The position numbers and the translations under genes were made by a program. Below, in pieces: positions 1 to 10,600 of a stretch of DNA of 64,000 nucleotides; position 1 is the first letter of the stretch; each line of letters begins with the position of its first letter. Under the pieces are notes generated by a model. The model was not told the origin of the DNA. It did not search any database and saw only the letters and a program-made list of their open reading frames with translations. This DNA is from Gammaproteobacteria bacterium (lineage in GTDB: Bacteria; Pseudomonadota; Gammaproteobacteria; SZUA-229), in assembly GCA_029881795.1 (NCBI GenBank), contig JAOULX010000003.1, positions 186,001 to 250,000 on the forward strand, written 5' to 3'.

Positions 1-1452
1 AAGATATTCAGCCATCTTGATATTGAACTTAAGATGCGCCTGAAAGAGATTGCTGAAGTAGAGGCGATCAAGGTCTTTGCCGATAATATGCGGGACTTGT
101 TGCTGGCAGCACCGGCCGGAGCCAAAGCCACAATGGGGCTGGATCCGGGTATTCGTACCGGGGTAAAAGTTGCAGTGGTGGACGAGACCGGCAAACTGCT
201 TGATCATGCCACGGTGTACCCACATCAGCCGCGCAATGAATGGGATCAGTCTATCGCTGTGCTGGCGGCCCTGTGTCAAAAACACCAGGTTGCCCTGATC
301 AGTATCGGTAACGGCACCGCCTCGCGTGAAACCGATAAATTAACGCAGGATATGATGAAACAGTACCCGCAGTTGAAGCTGCAGAAACTGGTCGTGTCAG
401 AGGCCGGGGCCTCGGTATATTCAGCATCTGAATTGGCTTCACGCGAATTTCCACAGCTGGATGTCTCAATTCGTGGTGCCGTATCCATTGCCAGACGTTT
501 ACAGGATCCGCTGGCAGAGCTGGTGAAGATAGAGCCTAAAGCAATTGGTGTGGGACAGTATCAGCACGATGTCAGCCAGTTACAGCTTTCGAAAAAACTC
601 GATGCGGTGGTCGAAGACTGTGTAAATGCAGTGGGTGTTGACATAAACCGGGCATCGATACCGTTGTTATCTCAGGTAGCTGGCTTGAGCCAGACACTGG
701 CAGAAAACATTGTCAGTTACCGCGATGATAATGGTGCGTTTAATAACCGTAACGATTTGCTGAAAGTGCCGCGTATGGGGCCGAAATCATTTGAACAATC
801 GGCCGGGTTTTTACGCGTGGTTGGTGGCGATAATCCGCTGGATAATTCGTCAGTACACCCTGAAAGCTATGCTCTGGTAGAAAAGTTAATGCACTATTCT
901 GAACGCGATATCCGTTCACTGATTGGTGACGAAAAATACATTAAGAGTTTGCAGCCGGCTAATTTTATCGATGAGCGTTTTGGTCTGCCAACGGTAATGG
1001 ATGTGTTCAGTGAGCTGGAAAAACCGGGACGAGATCCGCGGCCAGAATTTAAAACGGCCGCGTTTAAAGATGGTGTTGAAGAAATTAAAGACCTTAAACA
1101 GGACATGGTGCTTGAAGGTGTGATCACTAATGTCACCAACTTTGGTGCCTTTGTTGATATTGGTGTGCATCAGGATGGTCTGGTGCATATTTCTATGCTG
1201 GCAAATAAGTTTGTGAAAGATCCGCGTGAAGTCGTTAAAGCCGGTGATGTGGTTAAAGTTAAAGTGCTGGAGTTTGATACGCAACGAAAGCGTATTGCAC
1301 TGACTATGCGATTAAATGATGACAGCCGGGATCAGCAGTCAGTGGCGGCAAATAAAAAGCCGGCTGTAAAGAAACCGGCAAAGCAAAAAGTGGTGAGCGG
1401 CGGTGCAAATTCTGCGATGGCAGATGCACTGCTAGGTGCCTTAAAAAAATAA
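1..1452 (+). CDS. tex: Tex family transcription accessory protein, 3' part
   Basis: The reading frame is open from the first base of the window, so the start lies upstream and only about the last 483 codons are seen. Three Tex landmarks follow in order. A YqgF/RNase H-like domain begins near the motif [17 protein letters not shown] (visible residues about 40-170). A helix-hairpin-helix region (about 205-275) contains [20 protein letters not shown]-terminal S1 RNA-binding domain (about 365-440) contains [17 protein letters not shown] Lys-rich tail follows. Tex (E. coli YhgF) is a cytoplasmic nucleic-acid-binding protein linked to transcription and RNA handling. The next gene is convergent and starts 3 bases after the stop. 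The internal ATG at 34 is not the true start because the frame continues upstream with Tex-like sequence. Confidence 0.96.
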   Translation, partial: KIFSHLDIELKMRLKEIAEVEAIKVFADNMRDLLLAAPAGAKATMGLDPGIRTGVKVAVVDETGKLLDHATVYPHQPRNEWDQSIAVLAALCQKHQVALISIGNGTASRETDKLTQDMMKQYPQLKLQKLVVSEAGASVYSASELASREFPQLDVSIRGAVSIARRLQDPLAELVKIEPKAIGVGQYQHDVSQLQLSKKLDAVVEDCVNAVGVDINRASIPLLSQVAGLSQTLAENIVSYRDDNGAFNNRNDLLKVPRMGPKSFEQSAGFLRVVGGDNPLDNSSVHPESYALVEKLMHYSERDIRSLIGDEKYIKSLQPANFIDERFGLPTVMDVFSELEKPGRDPRPEFKTAAFKDGVEEIKDLKQDMVLEGVITNVTNFGAFVDIGVHQDGLVHISMLANKFVKDPREVVKAGDVVKVKVLEFDTQRKRIALTMRLNDDSRDQQSVAANKKPAVKKPAKQKVVSGGANSAMADALLGALKK

Positions 1453-1455
1453 TAC

Positions 1456-3468
1456 TTAAACGCGCTGAGTGTTGGGCAAGGATGCCGTTATCGGTGCTTC
1501 AAGCTGGCTGTTATAGTGTTCCAGCCAGCCGATGAAGTCCTGATTGTTCATAGGTCTGGCGAGGTGATAACCCTGGGCATGATCACAACGTAATACCTCA
1601 AGTATCTGCAGCGTATCTTCATCTTCAATACCTTCAGCAGTGATCGTCAGACCCAGATTATGGGCCATGTCGATGGTCGAGCGAACAATGATCGCATCCT
1701 GATCATTCTGCAACATTTTCATCACGAAAGACTTGTCGATTTTGATATGACTGACCGGCATTTTTGTCAGGTATTGCAGTGACGAGTAACCGGTACCAAA
1801 GTCGTCTATTGAGATATTAATGCCCAGTTCTGCAATTCGGATCAGCGCAGAAATAGTCTGCTTGTTATAAAGCATTAACGAATTTTCGGTGATTTCGAGT
1901 GTGATGAATGCTGGCTCGAGTTTGTTTCGAATCAGCTCGGTTTCAAGCAGGGAAACCAGCTCTGGGTTCTGGATGTCAGTAGCAGAAACATTAACTGAAA
2001 GATTTATGTAATGCTGGGCTTTATGCCACTGCGACAGCTGAGCCATGGCATTTGAAATAACCCATTCCGTTATCATATAGATATGCCCGGACTGTTCAGC
2101 AAGCTGAATGAATTCATCAGGGGGTATCATGCCGTATTCGGGGTGCAGCCAGCGAATTAAGGCTTCGCTGCCGAGAATCTTTTTATCTTTGAAATTCATT
2201 TGAGGCTGGAAATAAAGAATAAATTCATTTTCCTCAGCGGCCTGTCTGAAATGTGAGCTTAATTCAAGTCGCTTTAATTTGCCGTCATCCAGGTCTGGCT
2301 GGTACTGTACAATGGAGTGACTGGATGCTTTAGCAGCATACATGGCAACATCGGCGCATTTAATCAGTTCATCGGCGCTACTGGCGTGCTCGGGGAAGCA
2401 GGCAAAACCAATATTGACACTCAGATCAAAGTTTCTGTTTTCGACATGCAACGGTTGCTGCACTGCCAGTTTCATTTGATTGGCCAGATCTAATGTTTGT
2501 TCTGCTGTGGTGTTGGTTGTGTAGAGCAGAAATTCGTCTCCACCCATCCGTGCCAGTGAATGATTACTGTTCTGACTGGCGATGTAATTAAGTCGGCTGG
2601 AAATTTCACGCAAAATGACATCACCGGTCAGATGGCCAAGAGTGTTGTTTATTTCTTTGAAATTATTTATATCAAGTAGTAAGACCGCTATAGTTTGTTT
2701 CCTGCATTCCGCGTCTTTGATGGCCAGTTGCAGGCTCTGATTAAAATAGATTTTATTTGGCAGCTGAGTCAAAGCATCGTGCAGCGATAATTCTTTAATG
2801 GTAATGCGTTGTTGCTTTTCTATGGTGATATCTTCTAGGGTGGCAATATAGTTGACTATCTGCTCTTTTTCATTGGTTATCGGTGAGATTACTATTCGTG
2901 ACCAGCTCTGTTTGCCGGCTGTGTTGGTATCGCAAAACTCGCCTTTCCAGATACCGCCAATACGGATTTTGTTCCAGATTTTTTTCAGGGTTGAATCCGG
3001 TGTGTGCTCAGCGGTTAAAAAAGCCGGCGTGTTGCCGATCAGTTGTTGCGGGCTGGCGTTATAGAGCTCGCAGTATTTTGGATTGACGTATTCAATCATT
3101 GCATCTGGTGTAAAGATCACCGATGCGCTGTGACTTTGTTCGGTAACCAGCGAGAGTTTTTTCAGCTGATCGGCATCGCGCTGCTGCTGAATAAATATTC
3201 GTTTAATTAAGACAATACCGATCAATAGTAACAGTGAAATTGTAAACGCTACCATTTGCGTGGACAGGGTGTGAATAAGCGGGTCGTCGATCAGGCTCTG
3301 ACTAAATAATAAATCCAGAGTGCGGCGCGAAGCCATCAGTAAAAAAGCTAACGACAGCAGGCTCCAGGCCATTGCTTTTTTAGTCAGTGGTATCAGTCGT
3401 AATGCCAGAATCACAGCTGCAACCTGTATTACTACAGTCAGCCATTGAATCAGCGTGATATTAACCAT
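1456..3468 (-). CDS. Membrane PAS-GGDEF-EAL cyclic-di-GMP protein
   Basis: About 670 residues: three N-terminal hydrophobic segments (about residues 8-25, 35-50, 70-92), a PAS domain (about 115-225), a GGDEF domain with LARMGGDEF near residue 310, and an EAL domain with SEALIRW and DDFGTGYSSLQYL. Both catalytic signatures are intact, so it could make and degrade cyclic di-GMP. The RxxD inhibitory site five residues before GGDEF is missing (the position reads NSNH), so product inhibition at that site is not expected. The longer frame starts at a TTG at 3492 with no ribosome binding site. I prefer ATG 3468, which has a weak GGGG upstream. The N-terminal membrane block matches no named sensor domain I can identify. 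It is convergent with tex and probably transcribed alone. Confidence 0.95.
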   Translation of the reverse strand: MVNITLIQWLTVVIQVAAVILALRLIPLTKKAMAWSLLSLAFLLMASRRTLDLLFSQSLIDDPLIHTLSTQMVAFTISLLLLIGIVLIKRIFIQQQRDADQLKKLSLVTEQSHSASVIFTPDAMIEYVNPKYCELYNASPQQLIGNTPAFLTAEHTPDSTLKKIWNKIRIGGIWKGEFCDTNTAGKQSWSRIVISPITNEKEQIVNYIATLEDITIEKQQRITIKELSLHDALTQLPNKIYFNQSLQLAIKDAECRKQTIAVLLLDINNFKEINNTLGHLTGDVILREISSRLNYIASQNSNHSLARMGGDEFLLYTTNTTAEQTLDLANQMKLAVQQPLHVENRNFDLSVNIGFACFPEHASSADELIKCADVAMYAAKASSHSIVQYQPDLDDGKLKRLELSSHFRQAAEENEFILYFQPQMNFKDKKILGSEALIRWLHPEYGMIPPDEFIQLAEQSGHIYMITEWVISNAMAQLSQWHKAQHYINLSVNVSATDIQNPELVSLLETELIRNKLEPAFITLEITENSLMLYNKQTISALIRIAELGINISIDDFGTGYSSLQYLTKMPVSHIKIDKSFVMKMLQNDQDAIIVRSTIDMAHNLGLTITAEGIEDEDTLQILEVLRCDHAQGYHLARPMNNQDFIGWLEHYNSQLEAPITASLPNTQRV

Positions 3469-3659
3469 GTTGGCCCCGTATTGGCCGGTCAAAGGGGGGG
3501 TAAGCGCCGATGCCGTACCAGAGTAATCGATTAATTTTGTATCTCGATTTTTGTTATATTTTTATAATTATGTCCGGTATTATGCACGCTTATATAGAGT
3601 TGTCAAAATATCGACGCTGCTATCAGGACGTCATACGGCCAGCATGCATACTAATCGAC

Positions 3660-4391
3660 TTACTCTTTATAGGTACTGCAATGTTTTTCCATATCGTCTG
3701 CTGAAATTGGCTCATAGGGGTCCGACCGAATCTGGTCATGGATTTTTGTACGGTACTTGATAAAGTCATAGGCATTATCGAAATGCAAGAAGGGATTACC
3801 TGTTATTTGTTCGGCCATGCTGCTTTCGCTATAGGCAGGCGCGTAGTTATGTCCGGGCAGAATCACGGTGTCAGAGGGTATTTCACGCTTGAGTTTATTC
3901 AGGCTGTTAAACAGCGTTTCGGGATCGCTGCCACCTAACCGGCAGTGTCCGCAGCCAAACACAAACATCGTGTCGCCAGTGATCAGCTGATCGCCGACTT
4001 TAAAACAGGCAGAGCCTTTCGAGTGCCCCGGCGTATGCAGCGCCTGAATAGAGGTTTTTCCAAGTTGGATAATATCGCCACCAGACAGTAGATTGGGCTT
4101 GATGAAACCGGGGTTCCAGAATTCATTTTCGGCACGCATTAAATGGATCTGGGCGTCATACTTTAGTAGTACTTCTTCGACCCCGTTGATATGGTCATGA
4201 TGGCAGTGACTCAATAAAATATCGGTGACGTTCAGGCCGCGTAGCGTGGCTACTTTCAGAATCTGATCAACCTCCCATGCCGGGTCAACGATAGCGGCTT
4301 GCTTGCTGTGGTGATCTTCAATGATATAGATGAAGTTCTCCATCGGTCCGAGTTCGAGTGTGTGTATGGTATAGCCGGGTTTAGATATCAT
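3660..4391 (-). CDS. MBL-fold hydrolase, glyoxalase II-like
   Basis: About 243 residues with the metallo-beta-lactamase signature HCHHDH (HxHxDH) near residue 75, a second metal ligand in LHTPGHSKGS, an Asp ligand in LITGDTMF and a C-terminal LPGHNYAP. Metal-binding residues are complete and there is no signal peptide, so a cytoplasmic zinc hydrolase is expected. The family includes glyoxalase II and persulfide dioxygenases. The C-terminal part (residues about 190-243) resembles the substrate-binding tail of the glyoxalase II group, but the substrate cannot be fixed from sequence. The frame extends to a GTG at 4403. ATG 4391 gives the better N-terminus (MISKPGY). It stands alone, divergent from the DUF3592 gene. 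Confidence 0.9.
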   Translation of the reverse strand: MISKPGYTIHTLELGPMENFIYIIEDHHSKQAAIVDPAWEVDQILKVATLRGLNVTDILLSHCHHDHINGVEEVLLKYDAQIHLMRAENEFWNPGFIKPNLLSGGDIIQLGKTSIQALHTPGHSKGSACFKVGDQLITGDTMFVFGCGHCRLGGSDPETLFNSLNKLKREIPSDTVILPGHNYAPAYSESSMAEQITGNPFLHFDNAYDFIKYRTKIHDQIRSDPYEPISADDMEKHCSTYKE

Positions 4392-4650
4392 AATAAGTAC
4401 CACTGTGTGTTATTGCCTAACTAGTATAAGTGATAGCGTGGTTATTTTTATAGCGTGAGTAGCAAGTAACTGGTTCAGTTGCAGTGAAAATTAACCAATC
4501 GTTAAGAGATAATCTGCAGAATCAGGCAGACAGAGGGCTGTACCTTACTGCTTGTAAACGAGGTAAGGTTATCTGACAAGCTATTACAGGGAATCTTGCA
4601 GGCTGGTGTGGCGGAAAAGCCGAAACCCGCGCGATCAATGAGAACATGAT

Positions 4651-5331
4651 ATGGACATCAAAAAGCTAATTACAACCATATACTGGCTTAGTTTGGCACT
4701 GGTGGTTGTTTTTCTTCCGGCGCATCTTTTGCACACGTTTCATTTTCAGCAATCGGCGATCAGAACCGAAGCACAGATACATTCGGTTAATAAACAATGG
4801 CTCTTCTATAGGGTTGGTTTAGGTTTTGAAACCCGTTATAAAACCCCACTTAAAGCCGACGTGAGTTTATTTAAAAAACCGCAAAGCGGTCAGATAGTCG
4901 CTGTTTTGTATAATCCAATTGTGCCAGCTGATGTCAGGCCGGATAGTTTTCTGGCTGTCTGGTCCAGCAGTCTAATGCTGCTGTTATTGTTAGGTTTTTT
5001 AATTGTCCTGATGTACTCAGGTAATGTTTGTGTAAACTGGAAACGGAACAGTCGGCAAAAACTGAAGCAGGCGGGTAATCATATTTATACCCGTTTCAAA
5101 TCAGTAGAGGCGGTACTTAAGGTCAGTAAAGACGGCAGGCACCCTTATCAAATCATCAGTTCTTGGGAGGATGTTAGGGCTAAAAAAACCTATCTGTTTA
5201 AAAGCGATTACATCTGGCAGAACCCGATTGAATATATCATGGGTGATACGATTACCGTGATGATAGACAGTAAAAATAAGAAAAAATATTTAATGGATCT
5301 GGGTTTCTTACCTGAAAATTTGCAGCAATAA
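4651..5331 (+). CDS. DUF3592-type membrane protein
   Basis: A 226-residue protein with one hydrophobic segment at residues 8-26 and a second at about 108-124. Between them is a beta-rich stretch of the DUF3592 kind (VGLGFETRYKT, then VAVLYNPIVPADVRPDSF), and a similar soluble segment follows the second helix, ending in DTITVMIDSKNKKKYLMDLG. The function of the family is unknown. The 54-base gap to the DUF1223 gene, on the same strand and with no terminator seen between them, suggests a two-gene transcript. The 247 bases upstream hold a 7-bp hairpin near 4551-4572 (ACCTTAC pairing with GTAAGGT), but no promoter I would defend. Confidence 0.75.
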   Translation: MDIKKLITTIYWLSLALVVVFLPAHLLHTFHFQQSAIRTEAQIHSVNKQWLFYRVGLGFETRYKTPLKADVSLFKKPQSGQIVAVLYNPIVPADVRPDSFLAVWSSSLMLLLLLGFLIVLMYSGNVCVNWKRNSRQKLKQAGNHIYTRFKSVEAVLKVSKDGRHPYQIISSWEDVRAKKTYLFKSDYIWQNPIEYIMGDTITVMIDSKNKKKYLMDLGFLPENLQQ

Positions 5332-5384
5332 CGATGAACCTGTCAGGCTGATAACTGTCTGATCATTAGCAACAGGAATGGTCG

Positions 5385-6128
5385 ATGAAAAAAACGCTGA
5401 TAGTGATAGGTTTACTGTTATCCGCTGTCGTAAACGCTGATGAATTTAACAGTGCAAGACATAAAGTTAGCCTGCTTGAATTATACACATCAGAAGGCTG
5501 CAGCAGTTGTCCGCCGGCTGAAAGCTGGTTGTCTCGTCTGAAGCAACAGCAGGCGAGTTCAGAATCACTGGTCGCGCTCGCATTTCATGTCAGCTATTGG
5601 GATTATCTGGGATGGAAAGATCCGTTTTCCAGTAGCACTTATGATCTCAGGCAGCGAACAAAAGTTAAGCAGCAGGGTGGCCGCACAGTCTATACACCAC
5701 AATTTTTTTTCAATGGTAAAACCCTGCGCAGTACAGCGTTTTTTAGCAACCAAGTTCAACAGGCGGCGAAATCTGACGCAGCGCTGAGTATCAAGGCTGA
5801 ATTAACAGATATGGATACTGAGCTGCTGCTTTCAGTTGCTATAAAGCCGCTGGATACTAAGCTGGGTGATCAGCTACGGCTCAACGTTGCGCTCTATCAG
5901 AATGATATTACATCGTCGATCAAGGCTGGCGAAAATAAAGGCAGAGTAGCGCTACATCAATACGTGGTGCGTGACTTACAAGCAGCCGTGATATCGATAA
6001 ATCAGCCAGAGCCGAGCCGCTTTAAATTTAAAAAAGCACAACAGCAATGGCATGGCATGGTGATTTTTGTTGAATCGGAGACTGAGGTATTGCAGGTACT
6101 TGAGATAGTATTAAAAAAGCGGACATAA
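5385..6128 (+). CDS. DUF1223 exported thioredoxin-fold protein
   Basis: A 247-residue protein with a cleavable signal peptide (MKKTLIVIGLLLSAVVNA) followed by the DUF1223 signature ELYTSEGCSSCPPAESWL near residues 32-49. It contains a CxxC pair (CSSC) in a thioredoxin-like position. Further family landmarks are HVSYWDYLGWKDPF and GGRTVYTPQFFFNG. These proteins are periplasmic with an unproven, probably redox-related role. The start has GGAATGG upstream. The final codons (AAG CGG ACA TAA) also form the left arm and loop of a transcription terminator, so the gene ends inside its own terminator. Confidence 0.9.
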   Translation: MKKTLIVIGLLLSAVVNADEFNSARHKVSLLELYTSEGCSSCPPAESWLSRLKQQQASSESLVALAFHVSYWDYLGWKDPFSSSTYDLRQRTKVKQQGGRTVYTPQFFFNGKTLRSTAFFSNQVQQAAKSDAALSIKAELTDMDTELLLSVAIKPLDTKLGDQLRLNVALYQNDITSSIKAGENKGRVALHQYVVRDLQAAVISINQPEPSRFKFKKAQQQWHGMVIFVESETEVLQVLEIVLKKRT

Positions 6129-6139
6129 TGTCCGCTTTT
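6119..6139. terminator. Bidirectional Rho-independent terminator
   Basis: A perfect 7-bp stem, GCGGACA (6119-6125) with TGTCCGC (6129-6135), is flanked by an A run on the left and TTTT on the right. It can therefore end transcription from both sides: the DUF1223 gene on the plus strand and the lipoprotein gene on the minus strand. The 3-base loop TAA is the stop codon of the DUF1223 gene. Confidence 0.88.
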
Positions 6140-6163
6140 ATGATTGTGTGAAGCGAAGCGCTA

Positions 6164-6898
6164 TTAATTTGGCTGTAAGTTTGCCCATGGCACGCCGCTA
6201 CCGATATATTCGAAAGTACCATCACGGTCGGCATCGATATCAATATAGGCAATACCATCAATAGCAGTGACACGGATATGGCCGTTATTAGGACCTGTGA
6301 TCAGCATTTCACCTGAATCGGGTGGGTTGAGTCCCAGGCCTGTGAACTCGGGCTGATTAACCACCGTCACTGTGCCGTTTGCTGTGTTCAGCGTGAGATC
6401 GAGGTCATAAGTATAGGCTACGCCGGTAACAGAGAAATCATGGGTGAGTATCAGGCTACCAACAGCGCTAGTTGCTGTGTTATCAGCAGTCAAATCAAGG
6501 TAGAGACTGGTTGTGACGAAAGTGGTGCCAAAACCCTGAACAGAAAGATCAACCGTGCCGCTGTTAGGGCCCTTGCCATTATCACAGTTAGTAAAGGTGG
6601 CAGTGATCGGGTCACCTTCGGTAGTTGGAATATTAACAGAAAAAGTACCACTGGTAGTGCAATTAAGACCCGAGAAAAGCAGGCGGTTTGTCCTTAAGCC
6701 GGTATTAGCATCGGCTACGGTGGCAGCAGCAGCGGCTTCTGATGTTTCTTTAAAGGCTAATACATCGCCAATAATTTGTTCGGCATTATCAGCCGTGATA
6801 ACCCAGTTGGCCGCATTGTCGGTGTTTACCTCTTGACAGCCGGTGGCCGCAAATAATGTGAATGAGGAAAGAAGCAAGAGTTTTGTATACTGATTCAT
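6164..6898 (-). CDS. Hypothetical lipoprotein
   Basis: A 244-residue protein with a short basic start, a hydrophobic stretch and a lipobox ending in ATGC (Cys near residue 21), so it should be lipid-anchored. The mature part is rich in Thr, Asn, Gly and Asp and in alternating hydrophobic positions (for example GTVDLSVQGFGTTFVTTSLY). This suggests a beta-sheet fold. Two cysteines in the middle (LNCTTSGTF and FTNCDNGKGP) could form a disulfide. The C-terminal part DIDADRDGTFEY is an acidic loop of calcium-binding style. I do not recognise a family. It shares the terminator at 6119-6139 with its convergent neighbour. Confidence 0.8.
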   Translation of the reverse strand: MNQYTKLLLLSSFTLFAATGCQEVNTDNAANWVITADNAEQIIGDVLAFKETSEAAAAATVADANTGLRTNRLLFSGLNCTTSGTFSVNIPTTEGDPITATFTNCDNGKGPNSGTVDLSVQGFGTTFVTTSLYLDLTADNTATSAVGSLILTHDFSVTGVAYTYDLDLTLNTANGTVTVVNQPEFTGLGLNPPDSGEMLITGPNNGHIRVTAIDGIAYIDIDADRDGTFEYIGSGVPWANLQPN

Positions 6899-7130
6899 GG
6901 TGTTACCTTTAACTAGATGACTAATGTAGGAATATTATAATCTATCGCTGTTTCGTTTTCTTAGTAGAGTTGGATAAGTGTGATACAGGTCCTTTTGACG
7001 GACATCAACAGCTGTTGTTAGCGGATATACGTATCTATTCACTGTTAACTTCAGGCGATGTAATGAAATATCATTTTCGTAGTGATTGGCACAGCTTATG
7101 CCGAATTTGATGAATTACTGGAGTTTTTGC

Positions 7131-7159
7131 TTGACGAAGCAGGCCTGAAACGGTCTAAT
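7131..7159 (+). promoter_or_regulatory. Sigma-70 promoter of tRNA-Phe
   Basis: A -35 box TTGACG (7131-7136) and a -10 box TCTAAT (7154-7159) each match the consensus at five of six positions and are separated by exactly 17 bases. The predicted start is near 7166, about 31 bases before the tRNA. The GC-containing stretch just after the -10 box (ACGCGTC) resembles the discriminator of stringently controlled stable-RNA promoters, which is an inference. Confidence 0.75.
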
Positions 7160-7196
7160 ACGCGTCTTCTGTTTTCAGAGCTTTCTGAAACAATCT

Positions 7197-7272
7197 GGCC
7201 TGATAGCTCAGTCGGTAGAGCAGAGGATTGAAAATCCTCGTGTCGGTAGTTCGATTCTACCTCAGGCCACCA
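7197..7272 (+). tRNA. tRNA-Phe (anticodon GAA)
   Basis: The 76-base sequence folds as a complete tRNA. The 7-bp acceptor stem is GGCCTGA with TCAGGCC, the D arm GCTC/GAGC, the anticodon stem GAGGA/TCCTC around the loop TTGAAAA, and the T arm GTAG-GTTCGATTC-CTAC type. The CCA end is encoded. The anticodon GAA is at 7230-7232. It is a single-tRNA unit with its own promoter and terminator. Confidence 0.98.
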
Positions 7273-7282
7273 TATTTAAAAA

Positions 7283-7310
7283 AGCCGCGACCTGCTCGCG
7301 GCTTTTTTTT
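7283..7310 (+). terminator. Rho-independent terminator after tRNA-Phe
   Basis: An 8-bp GC-rich stem, AGCCGCGA (7283-7290) with TCGCGGCT (7296-7303), has a 5-base loop CCTGC and is followed by seven more T residues. It begins 10 bases after the tRNA CCA end. Confidence 0.93.
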
Positions 7311-7677
7311 GCCTGAAAAATATCCTGAGAGCAGTTAATGAGCACGGATGCTAGCATGTGTTTGTTGATCTACAGTGGGGCTAAAATTGGATGGATTCTG
7401 AGCGGGAAATTAATAGGGTAGACTAATTTGACAGCGCTTTTGTCTAGCGCGATGGTGATGACACCGAAGGGACATCATATTAATGAGTTTCTATAGAAAC
7501 CGACCGTAAAATGTAGCAGTATGAGGCGATATTAGCCGATTTTTTAGTCGACGCGGCGTTTTCAGCGATTTTGGTTTGTATATGTAGCAGATTAGCTGTT
7601 TTTTTGAGCTTTTATGACTATAAAAGATAAACAGCAGTTATCGTTAGTGATGTAAACAGGGACTATAAAATAACAAG
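7311..7677. other. Intergenic, no gene supported
   Basis: These 367 bases lie between the tRNA terminator and the GGDEF-EAL gene. I see no open frame of useful length, no RNA-gene fold and no clear repeat. It presumably holds the promoter of the downstream signalling pair, but no pair of boxes stands out. Confidence 0.5.
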
Positions 7678-10600
7678 ATGGTGAACAAATTCCGTATCAT
7701 TAAATCATCGCTGATGTTTATCACGATTGTTGCCGGGCTATTGCTGGTGTTAAGTTTTGCGCTGACTGATTTGGTGGAAAAAACTGAAAAATTGCATGCT
7801 GTTGAGCAGTTAGTCTCGTTAGACCGGTATTTTCAGGGTCAGTTGGCAGCATTTCAGAAAGTGGCTAAGAGCTGGTCGGTTAAGAGTGAGCTGGATGCCA
7901 TCATCCGTAAGAACACTCTGGCAGGCAGGAAGAATTTATTTAACCCCGCTAAATTCAGCCAGTCATCAGTTCATTTTATATCTGTTTACGACGAAAGCAA
8001 AAAACCGGTCATATCAAGAGCGTTTTCAGCTGAAAGCCGTAAGTTCTCAAGACTCAATACGAAACTGATGTATTTATTGTCGAAAGACTCCTTTCTGGAG
8101 TTTATGAGCGCTGAGCGATCTCGTTCGGCTTACCTTAATGCTGATAAATTATATTTAATTTCATCATCGTCAGTGCAGAAAAAAGAGGGCACTGATTATA
8201 TTGATGGATTTATGATAATTGGCAGAGAAATTAACGAGTCAGATATTGAGGCTGACAATCTCATAAACATAGAACTTGAAATAATCGATGCGTCTAAAAA
8301 GACCGGGTTAAACACATCGTCTAAAGAACCAAAAACTAAGTACATAGATACGACTAAGGGAACAGAAAGATTTTCGGGTCTGGTGGTTGATGGATTAAAT
8401 CAGACCCCGGCATTTATCGTCAGCATAAAAAGAGAACAAGTTAGCCTTGAAAAGGTACTGCAGAGTGGTTGGCAGAGTCTGTTGCTGTTGCTTGGATTTG
8501 TATTTTTATCTGCGTATTTGTTGTGGTGGAATCATGAGCGCCGGTTAATGATAAAAATTAAAGGCCTCGAGCGTGATGTGAAAAATGTGAGGACAGGTTC
8601 TGAATTATCAAGTCGCGTATCTGCTGCCGACAGGGGGGTGCTTGAAGGACTGGTGACAGTGTTAAATCAAAAGATTGGTGGCTTTGAGCAGAGCTATGTT
8701 GAAAACAGAAAACACGATGCTGAGATTGTATTAAATGAGCTACCTCTGGAGGCCTACTTAAAAGATACGGCTTTGAAATACATAACCGTGAATCAAAAGT
8801 ACAGTGAATCTTTAGGCTTTGATAAAGTTGATATTATTGGCAAAAGTGACGCCGAGTTAATGGCTGCTGAGTCGGCTGAAGTAATCAGCAAAAAAGAAAG
8901 GCGGGTGATTGAGTTTTGTAAGCCGGTGACATATGAGGAGGTCATAGAGACCGACGATCATGAGCAGGTGTTTTATACAACACAGTTGATTCCGTTTTTA
9001 AATGCAAAGAAGCAGGTTGAAGGTGTGGTCGGTGTCCGTATAGATATAACCGACCGAAAGCTGGCCGAAGAAGAAATGGAAATGGCGAGCAAGGTGCTGG
9101 AAAACACGGCTGAAGGCGTCATGGTAACTGATGCCGCTCGACATATTATTCATGTGAATAAGGCATATTCAGAGATGACTGGATACGCAGAGCGTGAACT
9201 TATCGGCAAAGTACCTTTGCTATTGCAAACAGAAAGTCGTTCAAAAACCTATCAGGAAATACAGCATTGCCTGCAGCAGGATGGTGTCTGGAAAGGCGAG
9301 TTATGGAGCAGTCGTAAAGACGGTACCAGTTACCCTGAAATGATCAATTTAAAATCTATTAAAAATAAGAAAGGTGATGTTACAAACTATTTCAGTATGT
9401 CAAAAGATATCACTGACCAAAAAAAGTGGCAGGAACAGCTTTATAAAATGGCTCACTATGATTCACTGACCGGCCTGCCAAACAGAACACTGTTCAAAGA
9501 CCGCCTAGGTCAGGAAATTAACCGCTGCATGCGTAACAAAAAAAATGCAGCCGTGTTGTTTATAGATCTTGATTTGTTTAAATCTATTAATGATTCTCTT
9601 GGTCATGCTGCCGGTGATACTCTGCTGAAGAATATTTCTGAACGACTTAAGCCAACGCTAAGGAATGCAGATTCAATAGCCAGAATGGGGGGCGATGAGT
9701 TTACTATTCTGGTTACCGATCTGGCGATCGATTATCAGAAAAACATAGGCTATCTGACGCGCTTGTGTGAGAAAATTATTGATGTGGTTAAACAGCCAAT
9801 GGAGCTAGAAGGACGGCAGCTTAATATCACCTGTAGTATTGGTGTTGCAGTCTACCCAATAGATGCCGATCAGGATGAAGACTTGCTGAGAAATGCAGAT
9901 TCAGCAATGTATTTTGCAAAATCACAAGGCAGGCGTAATTACCAGTTTTACTCAAAAGAGTTCAATGAGAAGGCCGTTGAGAAGCTGGAGAAAGAGATTG
10001 AGTTCAGAGAGGCACTTAAGAATGGTGCGCTGCAGCTTTATTACCAGCCGCAAATTGACGTAATCTCAAGGCGTGTGGTTGGTGCAGAAGCTTTATTGCG
10101 CTGGTATAAAGACGGTAACATAGTGCTTCGGCCGGATCGGGTTGTCGCTCTGGCTGAGGAGACTGGACTGATATACGAGTTAGGAAACTGGATACTGAGA
10201 GAAGCCTGCTCCGAGGCGCAAAAGTGGATGCTGGCCGGTCATAAAAACTTACGGGTTGCGGTAAATTTGTCGCCGCGACAGTTTAGGCAAAAAGATTTAG
10301 TCAATATAGTCGACAATATTCTTCAGCAGACTGGGCTGCCAGCGCGGCTGCTTGAGCTTGAAGTAACAGAAAGCGCATTGATGGAAAATATTGATTACTC
10401 TATCGGTATGATGGCAGACTTAACAAGAAAAGGTATCAGGTGGTCGTTGGATGATTTTGGTACCGGCTATTCCTCGTTAAACTACCTGCGTGAATTTCCG
10501 GTACATGTACTGAAGATTGACCAGAGCTTTGTCAGGGAGATATCAGTGAACCCTGAAGACTCAGCAATTGTCGGCACCATTATTGATCTTGCACATAAGC

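Noticed and set aside
4585..4645. Possible cobalamin riboswitch-like text (GGGAA, GGTG, CCCGC in order)
   Set aside because: The spacing and the conserved ACTG/GCCACTG parts are missing, and the downstream DUF3592 gene has no link to cobalamin.
7082..7231. A 49-codon GTG-start frame running into the tRNA gene
   Set aside because: It contains the tRNA promoter boxes and ends inside the tRNA, has no ribosome binding site and no recognisable product.
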